From Penium margaritaceum (lineage: Eukaryota; Streptophyta; Zygnematophyceae; Desmidiales; Peniaceae), in the NCBI GenBank assembly GCA_023375785.1, contig SZWC01004846.1, positions 28,003 to 92,002 on the forward strand: a DNA stretch of 64,000 bases, in the 5' to 3' direction. Made by a program: the position numbers and the translations under genes. The notes under the pieces are model-generated. The model was given only the letters and a program-made list of their open reading frames with translations, had not been told where the DNA came from and did not search any database. Below are positions 46,841 through 57,699 of the stretch, piece after piece (the first letter of the stretch is position 1; each line of letters opens with the position of its first letter).

Positions 46841-47752
46841 GACCGGGGGCGGCGCACCTTGCACGTCCACCAGACTGCATATGTACGCAGCCAGGGGGAG
46901 CGATTTGCCCCGCTCCTTACCTCCATCCCCACTGCATCCACTCCCATGACACCCACTGGCCAGTCCCTACTGAAGTCACGAGACATATCCACACTGGGGG
47001 AGGTGATCGATGTGACCGACTACCTCCGTGTCACTGGGTCTCTGATGTATCTTGCCACAACCACTCGTGCAGATGTGGCATTCGCTGTGAATTTTCTCTC
47101 CCAGTTCTCCCAGTGTCCCCGTGAGCTTCATCTTGAGGCAGCATTGCGGGTGGTGCGGTATGTCCTCTCCACCCCCCGTATCGGCCTGTACTTTCGTGCA
47201 CAGCCCTTGGTTGTCGTTGATGGCTTCACGGACAGTGACTGGGCACATGACTCCGATGCTCGCAGCCGCACAGGCTACATCTTTCTTGTCGGTGGAACTG
47301 CAGTCTCCTGGAAAAGTGGCAAACAAGGGTGCATCGCTCGCAGTACCGCTGAGGCTGAGTATGTTGCGCTTGGTGCAGGCACATGTGAGGCTGTCTGGCT
47401 ATGTCGTTTGTTGCAGCAATTGTGTGTACCCATCCGTTGCATCACGTTGCGTTGTGACAACCAAAGCACAAAAGCCATCGCAGAAAACAGTGGCATGCAC
47501 CATTCACACACCAAGCACATCAATGTTGAGCATCACTTTGTTCGTGAATGCATTGCTGCTGGTATAGTCCAGGTCACTTGGGTGGACACACAGTCTCAAA
47601 GAGCTGATTTCCTCACAAAGGCCCTCAGTCGTAATGTGTTCAAAGGTGCTGTTCACTCTGTCGGTCTTATCTGTCCACATGATCCAGGTCGATTGGTTCA
47701 GTATGCCCCCGTCATCTGTCGTGATTCCCTTGTGAGCCTCGGTTGTGTGTGA
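46841..47752 (+). CDS. Element D RNase H
   Basis: This continues the RT frame after the TGA at 46838 and ends at a TGA at 47750-47752. It has VTGSLMYLATTTRADVAFAV, FTDSDWAHDSD, STAEAEYVALG, RCDNQSTKAI and HSHTKHINVEHHFVRE, so all expected acidic residues are kept. It ends with ADFLTKALSRNVF and about 35 extra residues. The polypurine tract lies 16 bp later. Confidence 0.85.
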   Translation, partial: DRGRRTLHVHQTAYVRSQGERFAPLLTSIPTASTPMTPTGQSLLKSRDISTLGEVIDVTDYLRVTGSLMYLATTTRADVAFAVNFLSQFSQCPRELHLEAALRVVRYVLSTPRIGLYFRAQPLVVVDGFTDSDWAHDSDARSRTGYIFLVGGTAVSWKSGKQGCIARSTAEAEYVALGAGTCEAVWLCRLLQQLCVPIRCITLRCDNQSTKAIAENSGMHHSHTKHINVEHHFVRECIAAGIVQVTWVDTQSQRADFLTKALSRNVFKGAVHSVGLICPHDPGRLVQYAPVICRDSLVSLGCV

Positions 47753-47767
47753 AGTGTTGTCTGCGGG

Positions 47768-48404
47768 TCATGGGGGAGTGTTGAAGTCTGTTGGCCACTC
47801 ATAACTCTGTGACCTCTTGTCTCCACACATATTGCACACATATGTACAGATTGAATGACAATGGCCCTACCTGAGAAAGCTACAGGCGTGTCAGCCACGG
47901 CAGAAGGCATGGACGCTCTCGTGCCGCTGCTGCTGCCGGCCCAGGAACTACTCTTGGAACACAGATTGTCTTTTTCTGATCCTCTTTGACTCTCTTGATT
48001 CTCAGATGCGATAGATGTTAGGGCCCGTACATTTCTTACTACCGTGCCATGCATCATGTTGCTTGCCTTGAGTGTTTTATGGGGGAGCTGCCTTTTCTGG
48101 GTGCTGATCCTTAGGGGGCCACCGTGCCGGGTTCACCCGTGCACTGGTGAGTAGCCGCTGTCTCGGTTTTATGCCGAGTAGTCGGACTCGACCCCCGGGT
48201 GGCAGCGTGTGCTCACTTGGGCGTGATGCCTGTGGCGAGCGCACGCTCACCAGGTGCTAACTCTCTCGCTCCAACTACACTCACTTGTCTTCCTTGTACT
48301 GAAGTTTATGAAGGCAAGCTTTCCGCATCCATGGCATCGTGTAGCTTGTGCAAGAGGTTGCGTTTTCTCACACATTTAACCTAGGAAACTTCCGGGTAAC
48401 TACA
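47768..48404 (+). repeat. Polypurine tract and 3' LTR of element D
   Basis: TCATGGGGGAG (47768-47778) precedes the LTR, which starts TGTTGAAG at 47779. The right flank CAAGG (48405-48409) is the second copy of the target site. Confidence 0.88.
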
Positions 48405-48409
48405 CAAGG

Positions 48410-49920
48410 ACCTGTCGGACAACAAGGAGAAGGCGACAGGTGATCCCTCCTCCTCCTCTTCTGGGGTCCTGAGCCCACGCTCGCAGGCCATTGAGGATCT
48501 GCGGAGCCAGCAGGTTGAGATGCGTCGCCTATAGTAGGAGCAGACTGATGCCATCCGTACGCTGACTGAGCTTCTGCGTGGCCAGTCTACAGTCCCACGG
48601 CAGGTTTCCGAGGGAGCTGCCGGTGTCGTGGTCTCTACACAGCAGTTGGCTGAGGCACCCGTTACAGGAGCTCGACCTGACCCACTACCTCGTGACCTCC
48701 TAGATGATGAGCCACTCATGCCAGGCATGCGAGATGACTCCCCGGATTATGAGATTCGAGTTCTTGAGGAGCGCCTCCGTCAGTTGCAAACGGGCACCAG
48801 ATCTCCTCGGATCCCTACGGTGCGATCGTCACCCGACTATCCCAGTGATGATCCCCTTCCAGGAGTCTTCCCCGTCTCTCGTTCTCCTCGGCCTGCGGTT
48901 GCTCTCCCTACGGAGCGGCAACCCAAGGACATTGAGACACCACCTCCACGGTACACCACTGAGGACAGCTTCGGCTGCTGGGAGATCCTTTTTCAGGTCT
49001 GGGCTACTTTAGAGGGCGTGTGGCCCTACTACCAGAGCCCGTATCAGCCTACAGACCCAGTACAGGTGCTGACAGCAGCCAGGGCGATGTGCGGACTCCT
49101 CTATGCCATGCCACGCGAGACCGTCGTCGACTTCCACCCCTTCCTTGGAGAACCCGGCACAGGCACGGGCGCCGACCCACGCGGGGGTTGGGATCTGGCC
49201 TTATCCCTGCTGGCTGCAGAGACGGACGCCACCCGTGCAGCACACATTCATGCCTTTCACTCTCTCCGTCAGGGGCCTGCAGAGCCTGCAGCTGATTACT
49301 GGCAACGCACCATGCGCATCTACACGCGCCTTGGGACCTCCGGAGGCACACATCTGTGGGTGCTCCGTACGATGATGCTTGGAGTTCGCCTTGAGTACAC
49401 TGAAATCTTCACACGATACAGCGACGCTGTCCTCGAGCCCTTTTCAGCCACTCTGCAGCTTCTCCCTTGGGCGCATCAGCTCTTCCTCTAGGTGACTTCA
49501 GCTCGCGAGGCAGCCATGGCCCATCAGGAGACTTCCCTTGCTACAACAGTCGTTGCATCACCACCATCATCCCTCCTGCAGTCTCCTTCTTCATCCTCCA
49601 TCACATCCTCGTCTTCCTCCTCCTCTTTGGCCCCGCCCACACCCACTCATACATAGGGTGTTGCAGCAGTAGCTCAGGGGAAGAAGAAGAAGGGGAAGCG
49701 GGGACCAGGTCAGCAGCAGTCACAGCAGCAGTCGCCCTCCAGTGGTAGCAGTGGACGTTCCGTTCAGTGCTACAACTGTGGAGGCGCCCATCGCTACACA
49801 GAGTGCCAGCAGCCGCTCGACTCGGCGAGGATTACTCGTGGGCTCCAGGCTGCACACGCCCTCCGTTCCACATCCAGCACGTCATCCTCGCCATCCTCTG
49901 GATGCGTGGTGGCCACGACG
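48410..49920 (+). pseudogene. Element C Gag (split from its ATG by element D)
   Basis: The start codon ATG (40469-40471) plus G lies left of element D; joined to ACCTGTCGG at 48410 it gives MDLSDNKEKATGDPS. Two TAG codons follow at about 48531-48536. The open part 48628-49491 holds ERQPKDIETPPPRY, CWEILFQVW and the core AADYWQRTMRIYTRLG, ending WAHQLFL before a TAG at 49489-49491. Beyond it the frame continues (VTSAREAAMA) through another TAG at 49655 to a Lys-rich stretch and the zinc knuckle CYNCGGAHRYTEC (about 49768-49806). At 49919/49920 the sequence jumps to integrase C-terminal sequence. Confidence 0.78.
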
Positions 49921-50828
49921 CGTGGTGGCTCAAGGCCTGGCACTTTTGGGACCCTACCCGTCGTTGCATTGTTGAGTCACGCAACACGCTCTTCTTCGAG
50001 TCCCTCACCTACCGTGATCTGACGTCGATTATGTCGCTGTCTGTCACGCACATCCCTATGTGTGAGGTTTCTTGCCGGATGGGGGATTCTTCGCCTGCGA
50101 GCACCCCTCGCGAGGCTGATGTGTACGTTCAAGCTCCCTCCACTTCACGGCCTCCGGCTCTTGATGACCCAATGATCATCGCTATCGGCCCACAGACCTC
50201 TCTAGCACCACCGGCTTCTACCCCTGTTCCCTTGCCTCCCTCAGGTACCCATGATCTTACACCTGTGTGTACTCCTGTGTCCGCCGGCACTCCTGCCTCT
50301 CTGTGTGGCCCTGCCTTACCTGCCCCTACTGTCACACCGAGTCCCGAGTCTCCCACACACGCATCTCCTCGCACGACATCACAAGATCCCTTGCCTCAGC
50401 TCTTCCCGACCGTGATTGTGCCCGTTCCTAAGCGTGAGGTGCGCTCCACTCGTAGCGTCGCGAATAGTGACCCCGGCACAAAGGCCCTAGGCTTGAGTGT
50501 CCGCACTAAGCACACACAGGTACACCCAGCGTGTCCCGTAGGACACGATCTCGTCACTCGCGAGTTCCACATCGCTTGTGATGTATCAGCCGATCTTGCG
50601 GTCGTCAAACCTAGCACTGAGGCGTGCGCTCTTGCCACGCAGAGCTCTCCCTCTTTGGCGCCTGACCCGGGCACACTGAGGGAAGCTCTCTCATCATAGG
50701 ATGCTAACGCTTGGCGTGCTGCCTGCGAGGATAAGTTTCACGCCATCCGAGAGCACGGAGTTCACGAGCTAGTCGACCTTCCACCTGGGAGGAAGGCTAT
50801 TCAGGTCAAGTGGGTCTTTCGCAAGAAA
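49920..50828 (+). pseudogene. Element C integrase C-terminus and linker
   Basis: After the deletion junction the frame reads KAWHFWDPTRRCIVESRNTLFF, the C-terminal end of copia integrase, then a Pro/Ser/Thr-rich linker. The same segment in E (about 56160-55500) is preceded by a protease and integrase that C lacks. RT sequence begins near 50700 (HAIREHGVHELVDLPPGRKA) after a TAG at 50697-50699. Confidence 0.75.
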
Positions 50829-51650
50829 GTGAAGCCAGATGGCTCACTCGAATGCCACAAGGCTTGCTTGGTCGTCAAGGGGTACTCTCAGATTGAGGGC
50901 ATCGATTACACTGACACCTTCGCCCCTGTCGGCCGTGTGACCTCAGCTCGAGCTCTGTTTGGTGTAGTGGCTCAGCATGACTGGGAACTACACCAGATGG
51001 ATGTGAACAATGCGTTTCTCCATGGCTCTCTGGATGAGGAGATCTATGTGGCTCAACCACCCGGCTTTGAGGACGGCGACAAGGTCTGGTACTTGCGCAA
51101 GTCCTTGTACGGCCTCAAGCAGTCTCCTCGGTATTGGAATGAGGAGATCACTTGCACCCTGACTCGTGCGGGATATGTACAGAGCGAGGCAGATCCCTCT
51201 CTCTTTATTCGCCGGACGCCTGAGCGGTTCACCGCCATCCTGGTCTATGTCAACGACCTTCTGATCACGTCTCCTTCACTGGAGGCCGTGAAGGAGGCCA
51301 AGGCCATCCTCCAGACTGCCTACAGGATGAAGGACCTTGGTCCTGCAGCGGTGTTTCTTGGCATGGAGATCGTACGAGACCGCACACGTCGTACTCTGCT
51401 ACTGCACCAGGCCCGATACGCACGTGTTGTGGGGGAGCGCTTCAGCGACCTCCTCGGCGCTGTGCCCACGGCTTCCACACCTCTCACACCCGACGGGCAG
51501 AATGCCCTTAAGTTGGAAGATCCCACACAGTTGCGGGAGACAGGGGATGTGACCCTATACCTCCGTCTCATCGGATCCCTGATGGACCTGGCCATTACCA
51601 CACGTCCGGACATCGCATTCGCCGTCAACCTCCTTGTCCAGTTTTCATAG
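50829..51650 (+). CDS. Element C reverse transcriptase with YVND active site
   Basis: The open frame (273 codons) carries [55 protein letters not shown] and LYGLKQSPRYWNEE. The active-site loop reads VYVNDLLIT, with Asn in place of the first Asp of YVDD (codon AAC). Element E has the same AAC. The frame ends with TAG at 51648-51650 (NLLVQFS then stop) at the border with RNase H. With protease and integrase lost, this copy could move only with helper proteins. Confidence 0.82.
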   Translation: MKPDGSLECHKACLVVKGYSQIEGIDYTDTFAPVGRVTSARALFGVVAQHDWELHQMDVNNAFLHGSLDEEIYVAQPPGFEDGDKVWYLRKSLYGLKQSPRYWNEEITCTLTRAGYVQSEADPSLFIRRTPERFTAILVYVNDLLITSPSLEAVKEAKAILQTAYRMKDLGPAAVFLGMEIVRDRTRRTLLLHQARYARVVGERFSDLLGAVPTASTPLTPDGQNALKLEDPTQLRETGDVTLYLRLIGSLMDLAITTRPDIAFAVNLLVQFS

Positions 51651-52231
51651 GCTCCACGTGCTAGAGCCCTTCATGTGGCTGTGCGAGTGGTGCGGTACGT
51701 GGTCTCCACACCGTACCTTGGACTCTGCTGTCGTCGGCAGTGTTCGGTGGTCCTGGACTGCTACACTGACAGCGACTGGGCCTGGAGCCCAGATGGATGG
51801 AGTCGCACCGATTATGTGTTTTCCTGCTCGGTGGTTCCGTTGTGTCCTTGTGCAGCGGGAAGCAGGGCTGCATTGCACGTAGGTCATCGGAGGCCGAGTA
51901 TGTCGTTCTGGGTGCATGGGGTGCTGAGGCGGTATGGCTGCAGCGCCTGTTCCTTGAGCTGGGTCAGACAGTACCCGCCATTATGCTTCGTTGCGACAAT
52001 CAGAGTGCTCTTGCCATTGCGGAAAACTCTGGTGTCTTCCATGCTTGCACGAAGCACATTGCAGTGGAGCATCACTTTGTGCGTGACCTGGTAGAGCGAC
52101 ACGTGATCTCCGTCATTTGGGTTGGCACTGACATGCAGCATGCTGACTTCTTAAAGAATGCACTAGCACGAGGAAAGTTCCTGGTGGCCATTTGTTCTGT
52201 CGGGCTCCGCCCCTTGCCTGAGAGTGGTTGA
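51651..52231 (+). pseudogene. Element C RNase H
   Basis: The first part (51675-51890) reads YTDSDWAWSPDG, then a frame change occurs near 51800-51890. The rest, in another frame, holds SEAEYVVLG, RCDNQSALAI, HACTKHIAVEHHFVRD and ADFLKNALARGKF, ending in LRPLPESG and a stop at 52229-52231. The catalytic acidic residues are still present, but split between two frames. Confidence 0.8.
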
Positions 52232-52326
52232 GTGTGGGGTGTTGTGGTGGCCATTTGTTTCGTTGTTGCACGTGTTGTTGTACTCGTTTGAGTGCTGCAC
52301 GTGTATGGACATGCGTACCATCGGGT

Positions 52327-52979
52327 CATGGGGGAGTGTTGTGATTTGTGATGTTCCTGTCCACCTGTACAGTTTACTGTGACCACTCGGCCGTGTCCAT
52401 ACTCGTGCACATCCCTGATGCAGACCCAGGCGGTACCGGTGCGTCATCTGGTGGCGGACTACCAGCTTGGAGCTGAACAACGACCGTTCCAGAACTCTGG
52501 ACGCTACCCGGGACTTCCTGCAGTTTTTTTGCAGCACGCAGGACTTTATCGGTGGACTGGCCGTGGGCCTGATTTGCATGTTTTGCATCGTGTGTCCACC
52601 GTTCGATCCCGGATCTATGCATGTGACCAGTCGTAGCGTCCGGCTTGTGATTCTGCACGTCTAGGTTCAGACGGAGTAGCGTTCTGACATGTATGCACGG
52701 AGTTACGGCCAAAACAGTGGTTTTGGGCCGGTTTTAGGACAGATTTTGCACTGCCGCGTGCGACACCCGCCGTGCGCCGCGGCAGGTACTTATGCCATGG
52801 ACCTGTCATTTGTCATTTCTCTCTGCAAATGCTATTGAAGCATTCAGACACTTTTCCTTGTGTCCCCTAGCCAAAATGTTGCCGTTCCGTGCACGACCTG
52901 TGACTGTCATCACCGTCTGATTAGGCACTGACGCCTGGTCAACGGAAGTGTTGCTAGGAAGCTTCCTTGAATCTTGTCA
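52327..52979 (+). repeat. Polypurine tract and 3' LTR of element C
   Basis: CATGGGGGAG ends at 52336 and the LTR TGTTGTGATTTGTG starts at 52337. It ends CTTGTCA at 52979, followed by the target duplication GCAAC (52980-52984). It is 643 bp, and it is an inverted match of the left LTR of E 90 bp away. Confidence 0.9.
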
Positions 52980-53068
52980 GCAACAGCATCCGGTGCGACA
53001 ATGATAACGTCTTCATGTCGATTAGTCACAGCAGCGGCGACAGCAGCAGCTACGTCAGCTGCAGTAGC

Positions 53069-53687
53069 TGAGAATATGCATGGAAGCTTCCTAGTGACAC
53101 AGCCGCTGACTAGGCGTTAGTGCCTGGTCAGACGGTGACGACAGTCACAAGTCCTGCAGACAACAGCAAGGGACTGGCTAGGAGACACAAGGCAAAGTGT
53201 CAGAATGCTACAATAGCATTTGCAGAGAGGAATGACAAATGAAAGGTCCATGGCATAAGTACATGTCGCGGCGCACGACGGGTGCAAGATCTCTCTTAAA
53301 ACCGGCCCAAAACCACTGTTTTGGCCGTAACACTGCGCAGACATGTCAGATCGATACGCCGACTTAACCTAGACGTGCAAGATCACAAGCCGGACGCTAG
53401 GACTGGTCACATGCATGCATCCGGCATCAAATGGTGGACATACAATGCAAAAACATGCAAATGGGGCCCACGACCAGTCCACCGATAAACTCTTGCGTGC
53501 TGCACAAAGACTGCGGGAGGTCCCGCGTACCGTCCAGAGCTCTGGAATGGTCATCGGTCAGCTCCAAGGTGGCAGTCCGCCACTAGATGACGCACTGGTA
53601 CCACCAGGGTCAGCATCAGGGATGTGCACGAGTATGGACACGGCTGAGTGGTCACAGGAACGTCGCAAATCACAAAACTCCCCCATA
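53069..53687 (-). repeat. 3' LTR and polypurine tract of element E
   Basis: The LTR ends (on -) in ...ATTCTCA at 53069. Its start is TTTTGTGATTTG at 53677, where TGTTGTG is expected, and it is preceded by the tract ATGGGGGAG (53686-53678). Confidence 0.85.
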
Positions 53688-53782
53688 ACCCGATGGTACG
53701 CATGTCCATACGCGTGGAGCATTAAGACGAGTACAGCAATGAGTGCAACGACAGAGGTGACACAGACACAGACACCCCACAC

Positions 53783-54515
53783 TCAACCACTCTCAGGCAA
53801 GGGGCGAAGCCCAACAGAACAAATGACCACCTGGAACTTTCCGCGTGCTAGTGCCTTCGTCAAGAAGTCAGCACGTTGCATGTCAATGCCAACCCAAATG
53901 ACGGAGATCATGTGTCGCTCCACCAGATCATCCACAAAGTGATGCTCAACCACAATGTGCATCGTGCGAGCATGAAAGACACCAGAGTACTCCGCAATGG
54001 AAGTACTCCGCAAGAGCACTCTGGTTGTCGCAACGAAGTACAATGGCTGGTACTGACTGACCCAGCTCAAGGAACAGGCGTTGCAGCCATGCCGCCTCAG
54101 CAACCCCTTCACCAAGAGCAACATACTCTACCTCCGACGAGCTACGTGGAATGCAGCCCTGGCTCCCGTTGCGCTAGGACACATCGGTACCATAGAGCAA
54201 GAATACGTAACCCGTGCAACTGCGTCCATCTGGGCTCCAGGCCCAGTCGCTGTCAGTGTAGCTGTCAAGGACCACCGAACACTGCCCCTCTAAGTAAAGT
54301 CCGAGTTTAAGTGTGGAGACCACGTACCGCACCACTCGCACAGCCGCGTGAAGGGCTCTAGTGCGTGGAGCCGGCAAAAACTGGGTAAAGAGGTTGACGG
54401 CAAAGGCGATTTCAGGACGTGTGGTAGTGGCCAAGTACATCAGAGGTCCGATGAGACGAAGGTAAAAGGTCACATCCACTGTCTCCCCCAGTAGTGTGGG
54501 ATCGACCACATTCAA
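53783..54515 (-). pseudogene. Element E RNase H
   Basis: On -, 54515-54174 reads LRLIGPLMYLATTTRPEIAFA and YTDSDWAWSPDGRSCTGYVF, then a stop. 54124-53783 follows with RCDNQSAL-like sequence broken by a small tandem duplication (TACTCCGCAA twice at 53988-54013), then EHHFVDDLVERHMISVIW and ADFLTKALARGKF. It matches C RNase H closely. Confidence 0.75.
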
Positions 54516-54644
54516 GGCATCCTACCCGTCAGGTGTGAGAGGTGTGGAAGCCATGGGCACTGCACTGAGGAGGTCGCTCAAGCGCTCCCCCACAAGACGT
54601 GTGTATCGGGCCTGATGCAATAGAAGAGTACAACGTCTGCGGTC

Positions 54645-55493
54645 TCACACAATCTCCTTGCCAAGAAACACCGCTGCAGGACCAAGGTCCTTCATCCTGT
54701 AGGCAGTCTCAAGGACAGCCTTGGCCTCCTTCACGTCCTCTAGTGAAGGAGACGCGATCAGAAGGTCGTTGACATAGACCAGGATGGCGGTGAACCGCTC
54801 AGGTGTCCGTCGGATCAAGAGAGAGGGATCTGCCTCGCTCTTTACGTATCCCGCACGAGTCAGGGTGCGAGTGATCTCCTCGTTCCAACACCGAGGAGAC
54901 TGCTTGAGGCCGTACAAGGACTTGCGCAAGCGCCAGACATTGTCACCGTCCTCAAAGCCAGGTGGCTGAGCCACGTAGATCTCCTCATCCACAGAGCCAT
55001 GGAGGAACGCGTTGTTCACATCCATATGGTGCAGTGCCCAGTCATGCTGAGCCACTACAGTGAATAGAGCTCTAGGTCATATCATGCGGCCAACAGGGGC
55101 AAAGGTATCAGTGTAATCGATGCCCTCAATCTGAGAGTACCCCTTGACGACTAAGCGAGCCTTGTGGCATTCCAGTGAGCCATCCAGCTTCACTTTCTTA
55201 CAAAAGACCCAATTGACCTGAATAGCCTTCCTCCCAAGTGGAAGGTCGACTAGCTTGTATACTCCGTGCTCTCGGATGGCACGAAGCTCATCCTCGCAAG
55301 CAACACACCGAGCATCAGCATCTTCTGATGAGAGAGCTTCCCTTAGTGTGCCCGGGTTAGGCACCGTAGAGGGAGAGCTCTGCGTGTCAAGAGCGCACGC
55401 CTTAGTGCTAGGTCTGACGACCACAGGATCGGCTGCTACATCACAAGCCATATGAAACTTGTGAGTGACAAGGTCATGCCCTACGGGGCACAC
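54645..55493 (-). pseudogene. Element E reverse transcriptase with YVND active site
   Basis: Two open pieces (55493-55077 and 55055-54645), separated by a stop near 55077, give [62 protein letters not shown] and AILVYVNDLLIAS. The Asn in YVND is encoded by AAC at the same position as in C. The frame ends at FLGKEIV with a stop at 54645-54647. Confidence 0.8.
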
Positions 55494-55502
55494 TGGATGT
55501 AC

Positions 55503-56160
55503 CTATGTGTGCTTTGTGTGGAAACTCAGGCCTAGGGCCTTTGTGCCGGGATCACCACTTGCGATGCTGCGAGTGGAGTGCATGGGTGCGGGACCATACA
55601 CTCGCTGAGCTCTGGAGTCAAATGGCCAAAGAGAACCGCCATGCTCACGGGAGTAACCTGGTCTCAAGGGGCGCACCTCAGGCTCAGGAACAGGCACAGT
55701 CGCAGCTGGGGAGGGCTGAGGCAAGGGAGCTGGTGATGCCGTGTGAGGAGATGCGTGTGTGGGAGACAGGGGACTTGGTGTGACAGTAGGAGCAGGTGAG
55801 ACAGGGCCACACACAGAGGCAGGAGTACCGGCGGACACAGGTATAGTCACAGGAGTATGCACTGGTACAAGATCATGGGTACCTGTGGGGTGTGAGGGAA
55901 TAGGAGTAGAAGCCGACGGTGCGGGGGTCTCTGGGTCGTCAGCGATGATCGTTGGGTCATCAAGAGCCGGAGATTGCGAAGTGGAGGGAGCTCGAATGGA
56001 AACATCAGCCTGGCGAGAGGTGATCGTAGGCGCAGACTCCCCCATCCGTGAAGAAACCTCACACGTAGGAACGTGCGTGATGGACATCGGCGTGATCGAT
56101 GTCAGATCACGGTAGGTGAGGGACTGAAAGAAGGGCGTGTCGTGTGAATCAACAATGCGA
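55503..56160 (-). pseudogene. Element E integrase C-terminus and Pro/Ser/Thr linker
   Basis: The open frame 56087-55503 starts just after the integrase C-terminal end (SLTYRDLT- like, about 56130-56090). It continues with a linker rich in Pro, Ser and Thr, ending GDPGTKALGLSFHTKHT next to RT. The same linker is present in C. It has no tandem array, unlike B and F. Confidence 0.65.
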
Positions 56161-56199
56161 CGACAAGCAGGGTCTCAAAAGCACCAGGCCTTTGACCGC

Positions 56200-57280
56200 G
56201 GGGAGATTCCTACGAAAACAGACAAGCGACCTCGCGGTGAGACCTTGGACCCCTGCTGGTTCTCGGTGTACCACACAGAAGCCAAGGATCCCCAGACGCG
56301 AGCGAGGCGTAGGTCACACGGTGGCCAAACCAGAGCTCATACAATGTGACGTGGTCCGGAAGGAGACCGTGCGGGAGGCGGTTCCAGACCCAAGTCATGT
56401 AGGCAAAGCCTTCAAAAGCGAAGGACTCTGGGAGACCGCACTCAGACCGCATAGCGTGAACCGCATCCTCCATGGTGCAGTTCCAGCATTAAGAGAAACC
56501 TTTCTACTGAGGAGTAGCAGAAGCCGGAGACCTGGTGAAAAGTCCCGTGCTCGGCGAAGAAGCTGTCCATCTTGCCAAGGAACTCGCCGCCACCATCCGA
56601 GCGGAAGGTGTGCAGCGTGTGGTGGGACTGACGCTTAGCCATCACTAGCCGGAGGCAAACCACAAGAGCGGCATCACTCTTCTAACACAGGCTGTAGACC
56701 CACCGCATCCGGGTGAAGTCATTAGTCAGGATCAGGACGTATCGACGCCGATCAGATAGAGACTCGAGAGGAAGAGGATCAGGAAGGTCCAAATGAACTA
56801 ACTCGAGAGGGCAAAGTACGCGAGAATGGGAGTCAGGGTAGGTGCAACGATGCATCTTACCCTGAGTGCAGAAGAGACAGTTGCTCTTGGGCGGCTTCTT
56901 GAAAGAAGCCGCTTCAAAACCGAGGGCGGGCTATGTCCGAATGAGCTTCGACATAATGTCAGAGTCTACATGACACAGACGGCGATGAAGCAATCGCTGG
57001 TGCTCAGGAGACAGAACACCAATGACCAAAACATAGGCTGAAGGAGAGGGGGAGCAAGGAACGGAACTCTGAGAGACACGATACAGGTCATCCACGAGAG
57101 AGGCACAAAGGACAACGCTACGAGTGTCAATAGCAGTCATAGTCGCGAGATCTGCAGTGTGCTCCACAGAGAGTCCCATTAGTGTACAAGCACGTACAAA
57201 AAGGAAACTGAGCTCAAGGTCAGGCACAAACAGCACCTCGCAAAGATATAGGGGGCCAGACGGACCATCAAACACACGAC
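56200..57280 (-). pseudogene. Element E integrase
   Basis: On -, 57275-56931 reads DLELSFLFVRA, LLHRRLCHVDSD (zinc HX3H region). Further on come CLFCTQGKMHRCTYP, LVHLDLPDPLPLE (catalytic Asp kept) and TFRSDGGGEFLGKMDSF (second Asp). The segment with the catalytic Glu is disrupted around 56500 (VERFLLMLELHHGG), and 56473-56210 continues with MRSECGLPESFAFEGFAYMT. Several stops are present. Confidence 0.7.
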
Positions 57281-57289
57281 CCCAACACC

Positions 57290-57658
57290 CTAAACTGGCA
57301 AGGACTGACTAGAGTTTGTGCGAACGGAACGAACCGACGCAACAGGGACGAGTACAAAGAAATCACTACAATGACAGGTCATGTGATGAGTGGCACCAAA
57401 ATCGATGATCCAAGTGTCACCGGAATCACGACTGGAGGACGTCACTGTACAACGGGCAATGGAACACCCTGCCTCAGACAGACGCTGGGCAGCAGGTGGG
57501 GATGAACGAAGAAGGGCACAAAGGTGAGACTCATGAATCCAATATGTACTGTCAGGCCCATCTTCATCACATGCTGACTGTGGCCCCCCACACAAGTCAT
57601 CCCGAGCCACAAGAACAGAGGAAGAGACAGTCTGTGAACCACCCGACTGTGACAACAC
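57290..57658 (-). pseudogene. Element E protease with altered active site
   Basis: The open frame contains TWIIDFGATHHMT, in which Ser of the DSG catalytic triad is changed to Phe. Upstream in the same frame is a Gag-Pol border region without clear motifs. This change should inactivate protease. Integrase follows in another frame. Confidence 0.7.
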
Positions 57659-57699
57659 ACTCGCACCTCTCTGAAAGCGAAGCGCGAGAAGGTGTCAAA

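Larger units (their letters stand above)
40473..48404 (+). mobile_element. Complete copia element D, nested in C at its gag start
   Basis: LTRs are 40473-41097 and 47779-48404 (about 625 bp, both starting TGTTGAAG and ending GTAACTAC or GTAACTACA). The target duplication is CATGG on the left (40468-40472) and CAAGG on the right (48405-48409), one mismatch. The order is LTR, primer site, long leader with an extra ORF, gag, protease, integrase, RT, RNase H, polypurine tract, LTR, almost all in one frame. About six nonsense codons and a pair of compensating frame changes in protease make it inactive as it stands. Confidence 0.92.
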
